DNA of 64,000 bases from Phorcus lineatus. Lineage: Eukaryota > Mollusca > Gastropoda > Trochida > Trochidae. The notes below the pieces were generated by a model. It was not told the DNA's origin. It did not search any database and saw only the letters and a program-made list of their open reading frames with translations. Positions within the stretch are counted from its first letter, which is position 1; every line of letters starts with the position of its first letter. Shown piece by piece: positions 50,275 through 60,820 of the stretch. Both the position numbers and the translations under genes were made by a program. The DNA is taken from assembly GCA_921293015.1 (NCBI GenBank), contig OV121081.1, positions 26,043,158-26,107,157 of the forward strand. Direction: 5' to 3'.

Positions 50275-51490
50275 ATGTCCGAAAGAAGGGATTTGGGTAA
50301 ACATCCGGTTCGGTTATGACACTAATACCTGTGTGTCACCTTCCAATTAGTGACAAGAAATGGTACCAATTGTACATGAGCATGCTTGTAACACTACAAA
50401 GGTACACGTCGAGCGGTTGTTGTTTTAGTCAATGATTATCATTCATATTTATCAAGGCATTGGCCCCTATTGGCAATATCACTGATAGGTGGAAGCAGAC
50501 GTGATCAAACCCTAACCAAAAACAACAACAAATTTTTATGTTTATTGTTATTCGATGAAAGTTTTTTTTGCCAAACTAAATAATAATATTCAAAATATTT
50601 TTTTCATAAACAGAGCGATTATCATGTAAAATATCCAAAATGAAATCAAACATCATCCATTAATTATTTATGGGGAAATAGCAGGCTTTTTAATAGAATT
50701 TTTTAAAATTTAGAACTTAGTTTCCAAGATTAAAAAAAAGAAGATTATAGTTTAAAGATATTTTATTCATTTCAAATAAAGAAAGAAAATTTGCAAGCAA
50801 GCTGGAAGCTTTATTAATACCGCGCCAATAAAAATTGTATTTTGAAACCATCAAACATACATGTACAACACAAAGTTATGTCAAAACAATACGATGTACA
50901 GTTGCAACACAATTCGGTTAAGATATTCAATATTGCAAAGGCACTTTCTTCATGCTAATTTAGAAATACAATATTTCAACTCACTTCTTATCAATACTAC
51001 AAGAAGATTATAAACGGAGTTTGTTGACTTTGAGTTCATTAATAAACTTTGTTTACCTTCACAAGATTTTTTGACACAAACCAAAAATATTTTTTTCTAC
51101 TTAACCCGAGGTAACATATGGTTTCGATCAGTATGAAAAGGTTGTTTTCATATGTAAAAGCGTCTATTTAGGCTTGTTAGAATTTTTGTGTGATGTTACT
51201 GCTAATAAGTTAATCAACTGATCAACTGAGTCAAATAAGATGAGTAGGTGAGAGGGAAGAATTACATATCAGTGTAATATTGTTGTTTTCCAGCTAAAAG
51301 TTTACTTAACTAATCGTTTTGTTATCTTTAATATGCTACTTAACATGTCCCCCCGAAAAAAGGCATCAGGGTTGCATATACACATCAACAAAGTTTTATT
51401 GATTTACTAACAATTATCGAGTTATTTTGTGCTGACATACATGTACTAATGTAATATTTTCAGAGGACTAAGTGATTCATATTGTTATTG

Positions 51491-51554
51491 CTTATACAAA
51501 TTTGATATAGAAACTGTCATTTCTTATACAAATTTGATATTGAAACTGTCGTTG
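51491..51554. repeat. Two-copy tandem repeat, 32-bp unit
   Basis: CTTATACAAATTTGATAT(A/T)G followed by AAACTGTC(A/G)TT is present twice in direct succession. Confidence 0.9.
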
Positions 51555-52891
51555 CTTATTGTAAATATTATCATACATGTATTTCATTGTATGAGAATAT
51601 TCAATATGTGTAATCATATAATGGTTAGTAAGTATAATACTATGATTTCAACAGTATTTTATTTCCATAAAACATGTGTTACACAAATTCAGAATGTATA
51701 TACAAAAATGAAAAAAAATAAATTAGAAAACAGGCAGCAAATGATATATAAATTCTTTTCCTGAAACAAAAATGAAACGATTTAGATATCAAGTATATTG
51801 GTGGAAATATACATTTGCAATAATTCTTACTAAACTAAAATTTATATTAAGCTTTGTCTATCTTACATTTGGTACAAATTTTAGGAAAGAGCTTTAAAAA
51901 TCGATTGGTATCATTTATGAAATGATAAACAGATATTATTAAGATTCGTTAACAGTCTGTGGCAAAGATTTTTTAAAGATAGATTTTAGTATATTGATAT
52001 GAGTTACCAGGGAATTTTCAAGCCCTAAGTTGGAATTAGTGGAAAATATCTAAAATGTTGGTGAACCAGACTTTAATAATAGGAACTTTTAATATTTCTT
52101 TTTCATTTGATACAATCAGCCAGGTCGCCAAGTATATAAACAAGATAATAATTCGTTAAAACATGGGCTTATGGTGTCTCCATATGTTGTTTTAGCCTAA
52201 CACTACCTACGGTGGGCAAATTGGTGCCCAAACATTCGTCCTCTGTCATGCCAAACTGTCACATTAACATATTCAGTCTATTCAGTGCTGGATTGTAACG
52301 ATGGAGAGTACCTTAATTTCTGCTTATACAAGGTTTTTGCATTGATTATTCATTTCTCTGTATCAGGTACGTTTTTTTAATATATATTTAAAAAAAAGCA
52401 ATTTATCACTAGTATTGAAAACTTGGATCTGTATTAGAATAACTTCATATCTTTGATTGTTAATAGTTAATACCACCTTTTTGTAAAGAAACTAATTATA
52501 AGATACAAAGATGTCTCTGTGAAATGTGGAGCCGTGTGGTTTCTCTGTTTACAGCTGTTCGATCTACGCATGTACTGGTCGTTTGAAAAATGCTGAAAAC
52601 TATTATCTAAATATAAATCTATATATTGATCTGATATATATTGATCTGTTATGTCGCTTAACAAATGTGATTTAATCAGTAATCAAATGTGACTTTAAAT
52701 AATTGTTTGACTGGTGTTGAATCGTTCGTAATCGATAACAGATGAAACCGAGCCAGAAAGTGAAGTAAATGAACATCAAATCAAATTTTCTTCGTAGGTG
52801 TGAAAAGAATATAACAAAATTATCTAAAAACATGTTTTAATGAAACAATTCAGTATAAAATATTAATATTATGAACATGTTTTAGTATCCC

Positions 52892-52958
52892 CCGTCCCAT
52901 CTCAAGATGGGACGCGTCCCATCTTAAGATGGGGCGGATCCGCAGTTGGGATGATACA
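52892..52958. repeat. Palindromic repeat pair, right copy
   Basis: CCGTCCCATCTCAAGATGGG is followed by ACGCGTCCCATCTTAAGATG and GGGCGGATCCGC: two nested perfect or near-perfect hairpins in a row. The left inverted relative is at 49591-49631. Confidence 0.85.
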
Positions 52959-53921
52959 TAGACAATCATTAAAATCAGAAAGACCTTTTAAAACGTGGAC
53001 AATGTCATCCATAAGAGCAGAGAAAGTCAATGAGTTAGAGACAAAGTACTACAATAGTCTTCAATCATAAACGTCAAAATCGTGCTTATGTAGAAGTGTG
53101 TTATTACAGGTCATTCATGACATTAATCTATTCCAAACATTCCAAACGTGTGAATGAATGTTCTGTAAGAAAATATTATGAAAAATCAGTTACTGGTATC
53201 AAATATAATGTATTAAGTCCTCAATTTTGGATAGAATTTGCTCTATTGAGTTCGAAAGCCCAGGGACACCGCATTATTTACATTGCTAGTCAACACATGC
53301 AGTGTCCTGTATTGGCGCAGGAAACATATTTCACAAAATATGTGTTGATTGACTAGTCAGTGGCTTGCAAAAAAGCATTAAACCAGATCTCGAACGTCAG
53401 AAGAATAGGCAGATTACGCTCATTTTGTTAGAAAAAGATGTCATACTGTAATATACAAATGTAAATTTTTAAATGTTGATTTTCAGCATATTAGATACAG
53501 TTTCTATCACAGAATACATTTTAAACATAAAATATGTATCGTATAAAATATCTATATCTGTAAGCTTATAAACATTAAAATTAAAGATTTTCTTGAAACA
53601 TGGACCATTAGTGCCAACATTGCTTTCTTGAGACTAAACATTCTTTCGATACATTTTCATGAATTTACTGTGGGTAAACACTTTTCTTAAATGTGACACG
53701 AAAATCTGTACAGTTTCCATTCTTTCTAAGTTGTATTACTTCCTATGTTTATTACTTACAGTAGGGGGAACTATCACCGTTTAGATAAAAATGAAAGCAG
53801 GATTTTAAATCAGTCACAACTTTGTTTAAAGAAGGAAAATTTCTTTAAGATAAGGAAAATTTATAAACATTTAACAAGCATATGAAAAAGAAAAATTATG
53901 AATTGCTTAAGACTGCTTAGC
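52959..53921. other. AT-rich DNA, nothing recognised
   Basis: An 86-codon frame at 53096-53356 has no recognisable motif and is probably chance. Confidence 0.4.
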
Positions 53922-54215
53922 AATACATTGACCAAATCCTTCGTGCGACTGTTCTTCCATTTCTTCATCAGCAACCTAATAATGTCCTGTTTCAGCACAA
54001 CAACGTCAGCCCCAAAACAGCCCACATCGTCCAGAACTTCCTCAAAGCCAGATGGTGTTGCCGTGGCCTGCACGTTTCTTAGACATGTCCCCAATTGAAC
54101 ACCTCGATGGACGCGATGGATCCTCGTATTGGACGGACACCACACACACCAGCCAGCAGACAAGAACTGATCCTGGCCCTTCAAGAAAAATGGCTGCCTA
54201 TATTCGGCAGGGATT
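53922..54215 (+). pseudogene. Tc1/mariner transposase C-terminal fragment
   Basis: Successive plus-strand frames give YIDQILRATVLPFLHQQP and NNVLFQHNNVSPKTAHIVQNF, the region around the second catalytic aspartate (family pattern FQQDNARPHTA; here that aspartate is replaced), then LPWPARFLDMSPIEHL (third catalytic position, Glu kept) and finally RTPHTPASRQELILALQEKW, the typical end region of these enzymes. Frames change at least twice. The N-terminal DNA-binding half and inverted ends are not recognisable, so this is an old truncated copy of a lineage different from the element at 32602-34092. Confidence 0.85.
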
Positions 54216-54818
54216 TACGCCAAAAATGCAAAAAGTAAAATTCCTTGATAATTTATGAAATTGTCATTTCATAATTTGTTTAAAGTCGTATTTATCATTT
54301 TTGCAAGGCAAATTATAATGCATGCCGGACAAATGGTTCACCACTCACAGAAATCATTCCCCTGACGTTTGTAACAATTTTCAGAACTCTGCAGGCATTC
54401 TAGCCCTCAATAATTAAGTTCAAACTCCCCTACCCTACCCTAATATTATGTCTTTGGCGAGCGTTAGTCCTTCCAACGTCATTTCGCTAAGGCCGTGACG
54501 AAGAACACATGAAATTTCCCAGCTGAATATCCGATGAAACTAGCTAATAGCTTACGCTTTTTCAAATACAGAAGTAACAAAAAGGTGGTAAACTCAATGA
54601 AGAAAGCGTCTGTCATAAGTTTCGGCGCTGCGATGACTAGATTTCCGGTGTTTCGCACTCGCGATGGGATTGCACTTGATTCAGTACCTCATCGGTCTGA
54701 AAAAATGAAATTCTTTGCAAACGCGACAGGAAATATTTGTGTTAGTGATCAGATTTTGTTCGTAAAGATTAGTTCAGTTTAGTTGTCTTACAAAAATGAG
54801 ACTATGACTTTAATCAAA
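54216..54818. other. Unannotated spacer
   Basis: An 82-codon frame at 54534-54782 has no recognisable domain. Nothing else is supported. Confidence 0.4.
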
Positions 54819-55130
54819 CCACTGGACTCAATACCTAATGGTGGTGTGGTGGTTTGCGTGCTTCAGAGACCCCAAGAGCTATGCAAGCTGAAGCTTACAT
54901 GCTCCTGGTAGGGACACCGAAGCTGGACAGGTCGACGGGTAGAAGCCAGACTAAATTTGAGTCCTTCTAAAACCTGTTGTCTATCTCTCACTATGCCTTT
55001 CTTTCCGTCTTTTCCCTCATCCTGTCGATCCCTTTCTCCCTGATCTGTCCACTCTCTTTTGGATGCTTGTCATCCACGTGTTTAATAACTGAAATATTTT
55101 TCAAAGCACGTTAAACCCCAACTCACTCAC
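54819..55130 (+). mobile_element. SINE-like family B, full-length copy
   Basis: Matches 23758-24072 from CCACTGGACTCAA through GGTGTGGTGGTTTGCGTGCT, CTTTCCGTCTTTTCCCTCAT and GTTAAACCCCAACTCACTCA. The flanks TTAATCAAA and TTAATAAAA (8 of 9) look like an aged target duplication. Confidence 0.9.
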
Positions 55131-56043
55131 TTAATAAAAAACTCGAGGTAGTTCATAATGTTAATCCATGTTGTCTATTTTGACGAAAATATGTTAAACG
55201 TGTTCAAATAATAATTTATTGCAGAAAAAAGAATATTTCAATTATATTTTTAACTCCGTGCCTCAAAATTGTTCCATTTCAGATATATGTCCTTTGTATG
55301 TGTAGTGTAAAATGATCCTAAAACGATATCAAAGTTTTGACTGTAAAGTATTTTGCCAAGAAAAGATGACTTATTGAAATGTATGATTAAACATTACAGT
55401 GAAACAAAGTTTTCTCGGCAACTTGTACGACAAGATTATGTAAATATCTGCACTTTATGCAGTATGCACATCTCAATATGATGGGACTCATGATGTACGG
55501 ATTGAAAGAAACGTGTAATAGTGATTGTGTTATCTTAATGTTTTCTCAACTCATTGTCAACATGTTTATTGCTGCAATTATTAGTTGTGAAACTTACCAA
55601 CTGTCGCAATAAGAAACAATTGGCATATTTATTAGAGAGAGAGAAATAAATACAAAGACAGAGATATTGGAAAAGTAATACATGACTTTTACGATACATG
55701 CGAAAACGTAATTTACGTAAATAAAACGCAATCATGGTTCTGGATGACTGTTTTATCAGGTACGTTTTTCATTTGTAATAATCTAAACAATTTTATGGGG
55801 TTAATGGAATTTTCTTGTGTATATTCACTTTTTTGTCTCACAACAATTTACTAGCTAACTTTATCTTTCAAAAAATATATATATCAAAACGTTTTAAACG
55901 TGCCATGTTAATTTCAAGTCATTTAAAAATGCTGATAACTGAGCCTTTGTTTGAAAAATGATTTGAAAAGTCATACGTTACGATGATAAAGTCTCGTGAT
56001 CACGCGTCCTTGTTAACCTTTCATCCCGGTTCTTTCGATCAAC
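55131..56043. other. AT-rich DNA, nothing recognised
   Basis: No feature supported; a GA-rich patch lies near 55634. Confidence 0.4.
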
Positions 56044-56247
56044 ATGTCTTACTTATCAATGTCTATCGTAGTGGCGATTTTCCCGATAATGTTTCTTATA
56101 ATGGAGACTAGTTTCGAATCATCTAGTTCTATTTATCGGAAAGAAGAATGGAAAGCAAACGCTTGTCGACTGTCGACTGCCCCGTTGGTTCACGTCAACC
56201 GTCTCTACCAGGTTCAATATGATAAGGTCAACCTAATAATTAAGTAA
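56044..56247 (+). CDS. Small open frame with signal-peptide-like N terminus
   Basis: 67 codons from an ATG at 56044. Residues 7-20 are hydrophobic (IVVAIFPIMFLIM), typical of a secretion signal, followed by a polar stretch with SSSSIYRKEEWKANACRLS. Donor-like sites CAG/GTTCAA (after 56211) and AAG/GTCAAC (after 56226) fall at codon boundaries, so it could be a first exon. Its phase does not match the next visible lectin-gene exon (56879-57099), so membership in that gene is unproven. It may be a separate small secreted-protein gene, an upstream exon with a missed middle exon, or chance. Confidence 0.25.
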   Translation: MSYLSMSIVVAIFPIMFLIMETSFESSSSIYRKEEWKANACRLSTAPLVHVNRLYQVQYDKVNLIIK

Positions 56248-56494
56248 TTTTGGGTGTGCAGCCCCAACAGTCTGCTTATATAAGAGATTAAAGCATCACC
56301 TTCAACGTTTATGACAGCAAGGACTACCGTCCTCGTGCTTTAACTATAATAGTTCAGGGCAAAACTATACTTTATTACAAAACACATTGGGGTAGAGCGA
56401 ACTTTATTTCTTAAGTAATGGTATAGATTTGTTTAATTTGAGGAGTTCTTATCATAGGGGGGAATACCCGCATTGAGGTTTCTGAGGTGAGATT

Positions 56495-56580
56495 AGGTGA
56501 GGTGATTTGGGTTTTAATGTCACTTTCAAGCATTGCACCTAAACCTTACTGCATGTAGAACACTCTACTGCTACCAGCTT
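56495..56580 (-). mobile_element. SINE family A, short minus-strand fragment
   Basis: TTTAATGTCACTTTCAAGCA, TTGCACCTAAACCTTACTGC and ATGTAGAACACTCTACTGC are the reverse complement of the middle of SINE A (compare 44210-44270). Confidence 0.6.
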
Positions 56581-56824
56581 GTTTCACAACAGAGTCGTTT
56601 ACGAAAATCAACCCGTAATGTCTCTACAACATAAGATAACAAATACATGATGTATTGAATTGAAAGATATTGAAATGAATGTTTTTACCATCCGTATAGA
56701 TTTTTAATTAGTGAGATTGATTTGAGACGCATTATCTCCAGGTGAAAATAAGTTTGTATTTGTTTCCAAAGTGATATGAATGTTGTAAATGACTAAATAG
56801 AGAGGCATACACACTACAAACACA

Positions 56825-56830
56825 TATAAA
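56825..56830 (+). promoter_or_regulatory. TATA box of the lectin-like gene
   Basis: TATAAA lies about 50 bases before the ATG at 56879, leaving room for a transcription start about 30 bases downstream and a short 5' leader. In AT-rich DNA a TATAAA is common, so position is the only support. Confidence 0.4.
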
Positions 56831-56878
56831 CACTTTGTCATAATGAATCTTGATGTCTTAAGTTTTCCACTGTTCAAG

Positions 56879-57099
56879 ATGGATCTGCTACAATTATTGT
56901 TTTTCTTATTGTCCTAGTTTCCGCTTCAACGAACCCATTCCTCCTCCAACCGAGTCCTATTGGCATCAACCTATGCAACCATTTGTGTTTTACCACGTAT
57001 CTTTGTGAGATGTACACATACATCCCTGGTAAACTGGCTTGCTACATTGGGAATCTTACAAGCATTCAAATCGATCATAATTTCTCCAGACGCTTGAAG
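56879..57099 (+). CDS. C-type lectin-like gene, exon 1: signal peptide and short Cys module
   Basis: The ATG at 56879 opens MDLLQLLFFLLS, a convincing secretion signal, but that frame stops at TAG at 56917-56919. One base out of register the reading continues as VSASTNPFLLQPSPIG, NLCNHLCFTTYLCEMYTY and IPGKLACYIGNLT, a cysteine-rich stretch like the small apple/PAN-type module that precedes the lectin domain in many secreted mollusc lectins. The exon ends AAG/GTAACA at 57099. Either a one-base frameshift lies at about 56915 (mutation or sequencing error), making the gene a pseudogene, or TCCTAG/TTTCC is a splice acceptor and the true first exon lies elsewhere (phase 1 required). Function inferred: extracellular carbohydrate-binding protein. 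The family call rests mainly on exons 2 and 3. Confidence 0.55.
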
Positions 57100-58205
57100 G
57101 TAACAGTTCCTTGAACTTTATCTTTTATGTTATATTATTTTCTAAATGAATGAATAGTAACTGTACATTCATTATATATATTTTAGGAATATAACATCTA
57201 GAAGATTACACCTTATAAGAAGATTACTTTAAATTTTGTTCCCCGTTTTGAGAGTATTGCACAAGATAGTTGAATGCTTTCTTTGAAACACTGTAGCCTG
57301 ATTAAGGAGGTTTTATTTAAATGTTTATCCCCCGCCAAATGAATTATCAGGGATATAGAAACCAGAACTACATGTAAAACCCATAAGGCCTAGCTTATTG
57401 AAACATGGTAATGTAATAATCAACGTCTAAAGTAATGCCTATATTGGTTTTTCAACTTTTTGAAACATTTATTTTTTGACGTTTCCATGGGAAAAACTTA
57501 GAATTGTGTTTATAGAACAGAATTAAAAACTAAGAGGTCCTGCTCATTAAAACTTATGAAGGGTCACAGCGTTATGAATATTTTGATATGGAAACCCCGT
57601 CAGCTAAGGAGTCAGTAAACGCGGTGCCACCTTTTTAGGCCTCCTGTTTCGTGAGAAGAAGATAAAAATAGGTCTTTAGGGCGAGGCCCTTGTGGCCCTA
57701 TTACGGGTCACGACCAGCTGGGTATGCCATATTCTTATGAATCTTTTTCATCAAAGATAATTTGTTACCAACAACAGTTTTTCGTCAAATTATTTAATTA
57801 TAAAATTAATGTATGCCAATGCTGTGCATATCGCGTTGGCGGCATGATACAATTAATATGGCTTACTTATGGCCCTTGACTATGATATGTCGATTTTCCA
57901 TCTTCAGAATGACAGTATCCGTCTTACATAATAATCAGTTATTGACCATTTTTCAGCCATGCCTTAATCGAAATGAGTTTTACAGGAGTTAAAGCCATAT
58001 GTACCCATATTGTTTTGGAACTCTCACACTTAAAGATTGAAGTAATAAAAATATAACTTTGGACATATTTTGCCTTCAGGGTTACAAAGTCAGTGCCATA
58101 TACAATTCAATTATAAACCATGAAAATATTTTGTATATGGTTTAAACTGTTACCAGACTCAATAAGGGCAAACACTTATTAATTTCTCGCTTTCAAGGAA
58201 GATAT

Positions 58206-58522
58206 GGTAATACTAACGTTTCTCGGTCTAGAAATGTAGAAACCAGATTGGTAACAAACACAGTTATTTATGCAATCAGCGAGGCCGTTTCGAAAGTTAT
58301 CAGTCAAATCGCGTAAGTTATTTCTAAAAGGCTAAACTTTATTCGAGTCTTCTTTACAGAACATTTTTGGCGACTGCATCATTACATAGGCCCAAGTGAC
58401 AATAAATATGTTGTTCTTACATTCGGTGTTCTCATTTGTTGAAATATTGGCAGGTAGTTTAAGTTGCAATTGTGCCGCTAGGGGAAACTGTCGGAAGCTC
58501 GAGGAAAATCCTGCTAAATCAA
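58206..58522. mobile_element. hAT-like MITE family, interior remnant
   Basis: GGTCTAGAAATGTAGAA, GCTAAACTTTATTCGA, GAAATATTGGCAGGTAG, TTAAGTTGCAAT and AGGGGAAACTG follow the interior of the element at 14429-14800 in order and orientation. The CATTCTCTCC outer ends are no longer recognisable. Confidence 0.75.
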
Positions 58523-58817
58523 GTATTTGAATTAGCTCAAATCCTTCGCTCAATAACTTCTGTACCATTCTTATCTAAATCTTATCTAAGCACTTTAAAA
58601 AAAAGATACCCGTTAAACCAAACAACGTGTAAGTATAATTCCATCTCTGTGCACTGATACATTGATTAAGTAGTCTTGACGTACATATAACCGTGTTTCG
58701 TCCAGTCAGAATGCATCATTTTGTCAAACATTTAATATAAAGATATATTTGTCATAAATTCATTATCCAGTGAAGTATTTTGTCTAACTTCTAATCATAT
58801 GTGTGTTTTATTAATCA

Positions 58818-59063
58818 CTATTCAGTGTAGAATTGCACAGAAACTATACGGCACGTAGAACAGTTCTCTGCTGCAGACAACGTTGCAGAGCCCTTGGCGG
58901 CATTCGACCTCTTGATTTGAAGCCGAACGGCTTGAGATCTTTGTATAGATAAAACCAAATTACACATTAGACACAGCATTATACACACCAGCATGGTGAA
59001 CATGATTAGTATGTTCTTGTGCACTACACACGTTTCTATTCGCAACTTCATGGGCGCCGCCAT
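58818..59063 (-). CDS. Open frame with membrane segment, 3' half derived from SINE A
   Basis: 81 codons on the minus strand from an ATG in a good start context (AAGATGGCGGCGCCC), set in a CpG-containing island unusual for the window. Residues 16-40 (KNILIMFTMLVCIMLCLMCN) form a strong hydrophobic segment of a type II or signal-anchor kind. The rest, from about 58938 down, is SINE family A read through in the minus direction (GAACTGTTCTAC, GTGCAATTCTACACTGAA). So either a first exon with a donor before the SINE, such as at AAT/GTGTAA, or an exonised SINE, or chance. No family recognised. Confidence 0.25.
   Translation of the reverse strand: MAAPMKLRIETCVVHKNILIMFTMLVCIMLCLMCNLVLSIQRSQAVRLQIKRSNAAKGSATLSAAENCSTCRIVSVQFYTE
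58820..58938 (-). mobile_element. SINE family A, minus-strand partial copy
   Basis: Reverse-complement words CGTTCGGCTTCAAATCAAGA, GCCGCCAAGGGCTCTGCA, GAGAACTGTTCTACG and GTGCAATTCTACACTGAA follow the order of the copies at 14236 and 44144. The 3' half is missing. Confidence 0.65.
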
Positions 59064-59505
59064 CTTGGTGTCACGTTACAGTCCGCCATTAAGGTGCTGA
59101 AGAAAACGTCAAACCGCCTGTCGTCAGTGAGTAGGTGCGACGTAAAACCGAACGCTTTTTCACATCTCACAGACGTTTTAGATGAAAACCCAACGATATC
59201 TAGACTATCATACACACACGGCTTTGGAAAGTATTTACTTTCTCTTTTCCTTATAAGGCTTCAGACATGGTTATAAAACTATTGATGTTTCTTAAAAAAA
59301 GTACAGTCAAAGATATCTTTAATTGAAAGTCAAGTAGTTTGAAGATATATTTGTCGATTTTACTATTAATAAGCTATTAATGTTTTAAGTAATGAACTAT
59401 GGAACTAATTGACCAAGGTGTATGTAAGCTCTAACATGAGTAAACTAGTTCTAATCATATTTGAATATATATAAATGTAAGGTATGTGTTCGAAATGTTT
59501 TTTCA

Positions 59506-59637
59506 GATACGTTTGAAACACAGCTAGGAGTGAGACAAGAGTCTGTATTGAGCCCATTTTTATTTTCCTTTTACATTAATGAAGTGGTTTCACGAATGAA
59601 GAATAACCGTCAACATGAAGTACAATTCCGTCCTTAA
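59506..59637 (+). mobile_element. LINE (non-LTR) reverse-transcriptase scrap
   Basis: Forty-three codons read FETQLGVRQESVLSPFLFSF and YINEVVSRMKNN. This is the GVRQG..LSP.LF..YIN(D/E) block of non-LTR reverse transcriptases, just before the FADD/YADD catalytic motif, which is absent here. A stop follows at 59635. The rest of the LINE is not recognisable. It sits inside the lectin gene's putative intron. Confidence 0.8.
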
Positions 59638-60633
59638 GTCCTTCAACTACTTTACTTTTTCTTTTTATATCAAATACTATTATCGGCTTTCAAAACAAAT
59701 TTATGAACTTGTTTTGTAATTAGTTACAGTTGTATCCAAATAAAAAAAGATGTTATTAAGAGAATTCTTATACCAACAGATATAAATCTATGTATCTTAG
59801 TCCCTACATTGAAGATACTTAAGATATGAGGTTTCCAGCATAGATAATTTCAAAAGAATAGACATAATGTTTTTTAGGGAACACATTCTGCAACATCCAT
59901 AATGATGGAGGGTTATCAAGTTTTTTTCATTTGAACGATGTTTTTAAATTTTTTTAGGGAAAATACCTACAACGCTCATATTTGAGGGAGTTCCTTCCCC
60001 AATCTTGCTAGTAATCTTGATTTGTCAATGATTCCATTTCATAAGACAACCGTTCTTGGCAATCGTTCAATTGAAAATTGCCCAAAGGGATCAAGGATCG
60101 TGTTCAGCAGCATGGGGAAGAACGTTATTGGGAAAACAAGAATACATCACTTAAATCAGGAAAGAAGTTCTTAATGCGAGGTAAATGTTGAATTCATAAT
60201 TGAAACCTTTTCCCCCCGCAGATATTACGGTATTGGCATTTGGTATATATTTTGTCAAGATGCTGCTTTTGCTCTATGTCAATGTTCCTCCTAGAATTTT
60301 TAGATTTTATTCAAATATACATATTTAGATAGGGAATGACATTTTACTGCTGCGGTGGAAGAATGTTGCGTTGAAACATTGTGTCATAGCAAATTTGTAC
60401 AAGTGTTAGTTGTTATTTTAAGCAGTGGTGAGATTAGGTGAGAGGTGGTGAAAGGAGTTGTTCGTATCAATATTCGATATTATCTTTTGACTGATTGTTT
60501 TTGATTGATTAATTGATTCAAAATCATCAATTTTATCGAACAAGCAGGAGAACTAGATTTTCATTTTTGAATTTTGATGGTTTTAGAACTGTCTTTAAAC
60601 TTTCATGTTACTAACCTGTTTGTTACTTCAGAG

Positions 60634-60820
60634 ATACCTAAGGGGTACAAGAAGCTGAACGGATCAACAAAAGTCTACATCTTAAAGCACTTCAAAGAAT
60701 TTAAAACGTTTAACGAGGCGAAGAAACACTGTACCCAAGATGGTAGCTCACTTGCACAATTTAAGAAAGAGTTTGACTGGAATCTATTTAAACAGATATA
60801 TGTGCCGACTGGAAATTATG
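60634..60820 (+). CDS. C-type lectin-like gene, exon 2 (N-terminal half of CTLD)
   Basis: The acceptor TTACTTCAGAG offers two sites two bases apart; starting at 60634 keeps phase 0 with exon 1. The peptide runs IPKGYKKLNGSTKVYILKHF, then FKTFNEAKKHCTQDGSSLAQ and FKKEFDWNLF, the classic start of a C-type lectin domain: a P.GY strand, an aromatic/FN.A helix with the first core cysteine (KKHC), and the DG(S/A).LA turn. It ends GGAAATTATG/GTAAGA, a strong donor in phase 1. This region folds the domain core; carbohydrate contacts lie in exon 3. Confidence 0.82.

Larger units (their letters stand above)
49591..52958. mobile_element. Candidate 3.4-kb element with palindromic inverted ends
   Basis: The left boundary TGTATCATCCCAACT is followed by ATCTTGAGATGGGACGG; the right boundary, reverse-complemented, begins TGTATCATCCCAACT and also holds ATCTTGAGATGGGACGG, plus an extra GGGACGCGTCCC palindrome. 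TAGA flanks both outer ends (49587-49590 and 52959-52962), a possible 4-bp duplication. The interior is very AT-rich and shows no transposase, so a non-autonomous element or two independent inverted copies of a short repeat remain alternatives. Confidence 0.4.
57100..60633 (+). other. Putative intron 1 of the lectin-like gene
   Basis: Begins GTAACA and ends TTGTTACTTCAG(AG). Its 3.5 kb hold a G+C-rich tract near 57595-57725, a hAT-like MITE remnant (58206-58522), a minus-strand SINE and open frame (58818-59063) and a LINE scrap (59506-59637). Confidence 0.5.
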
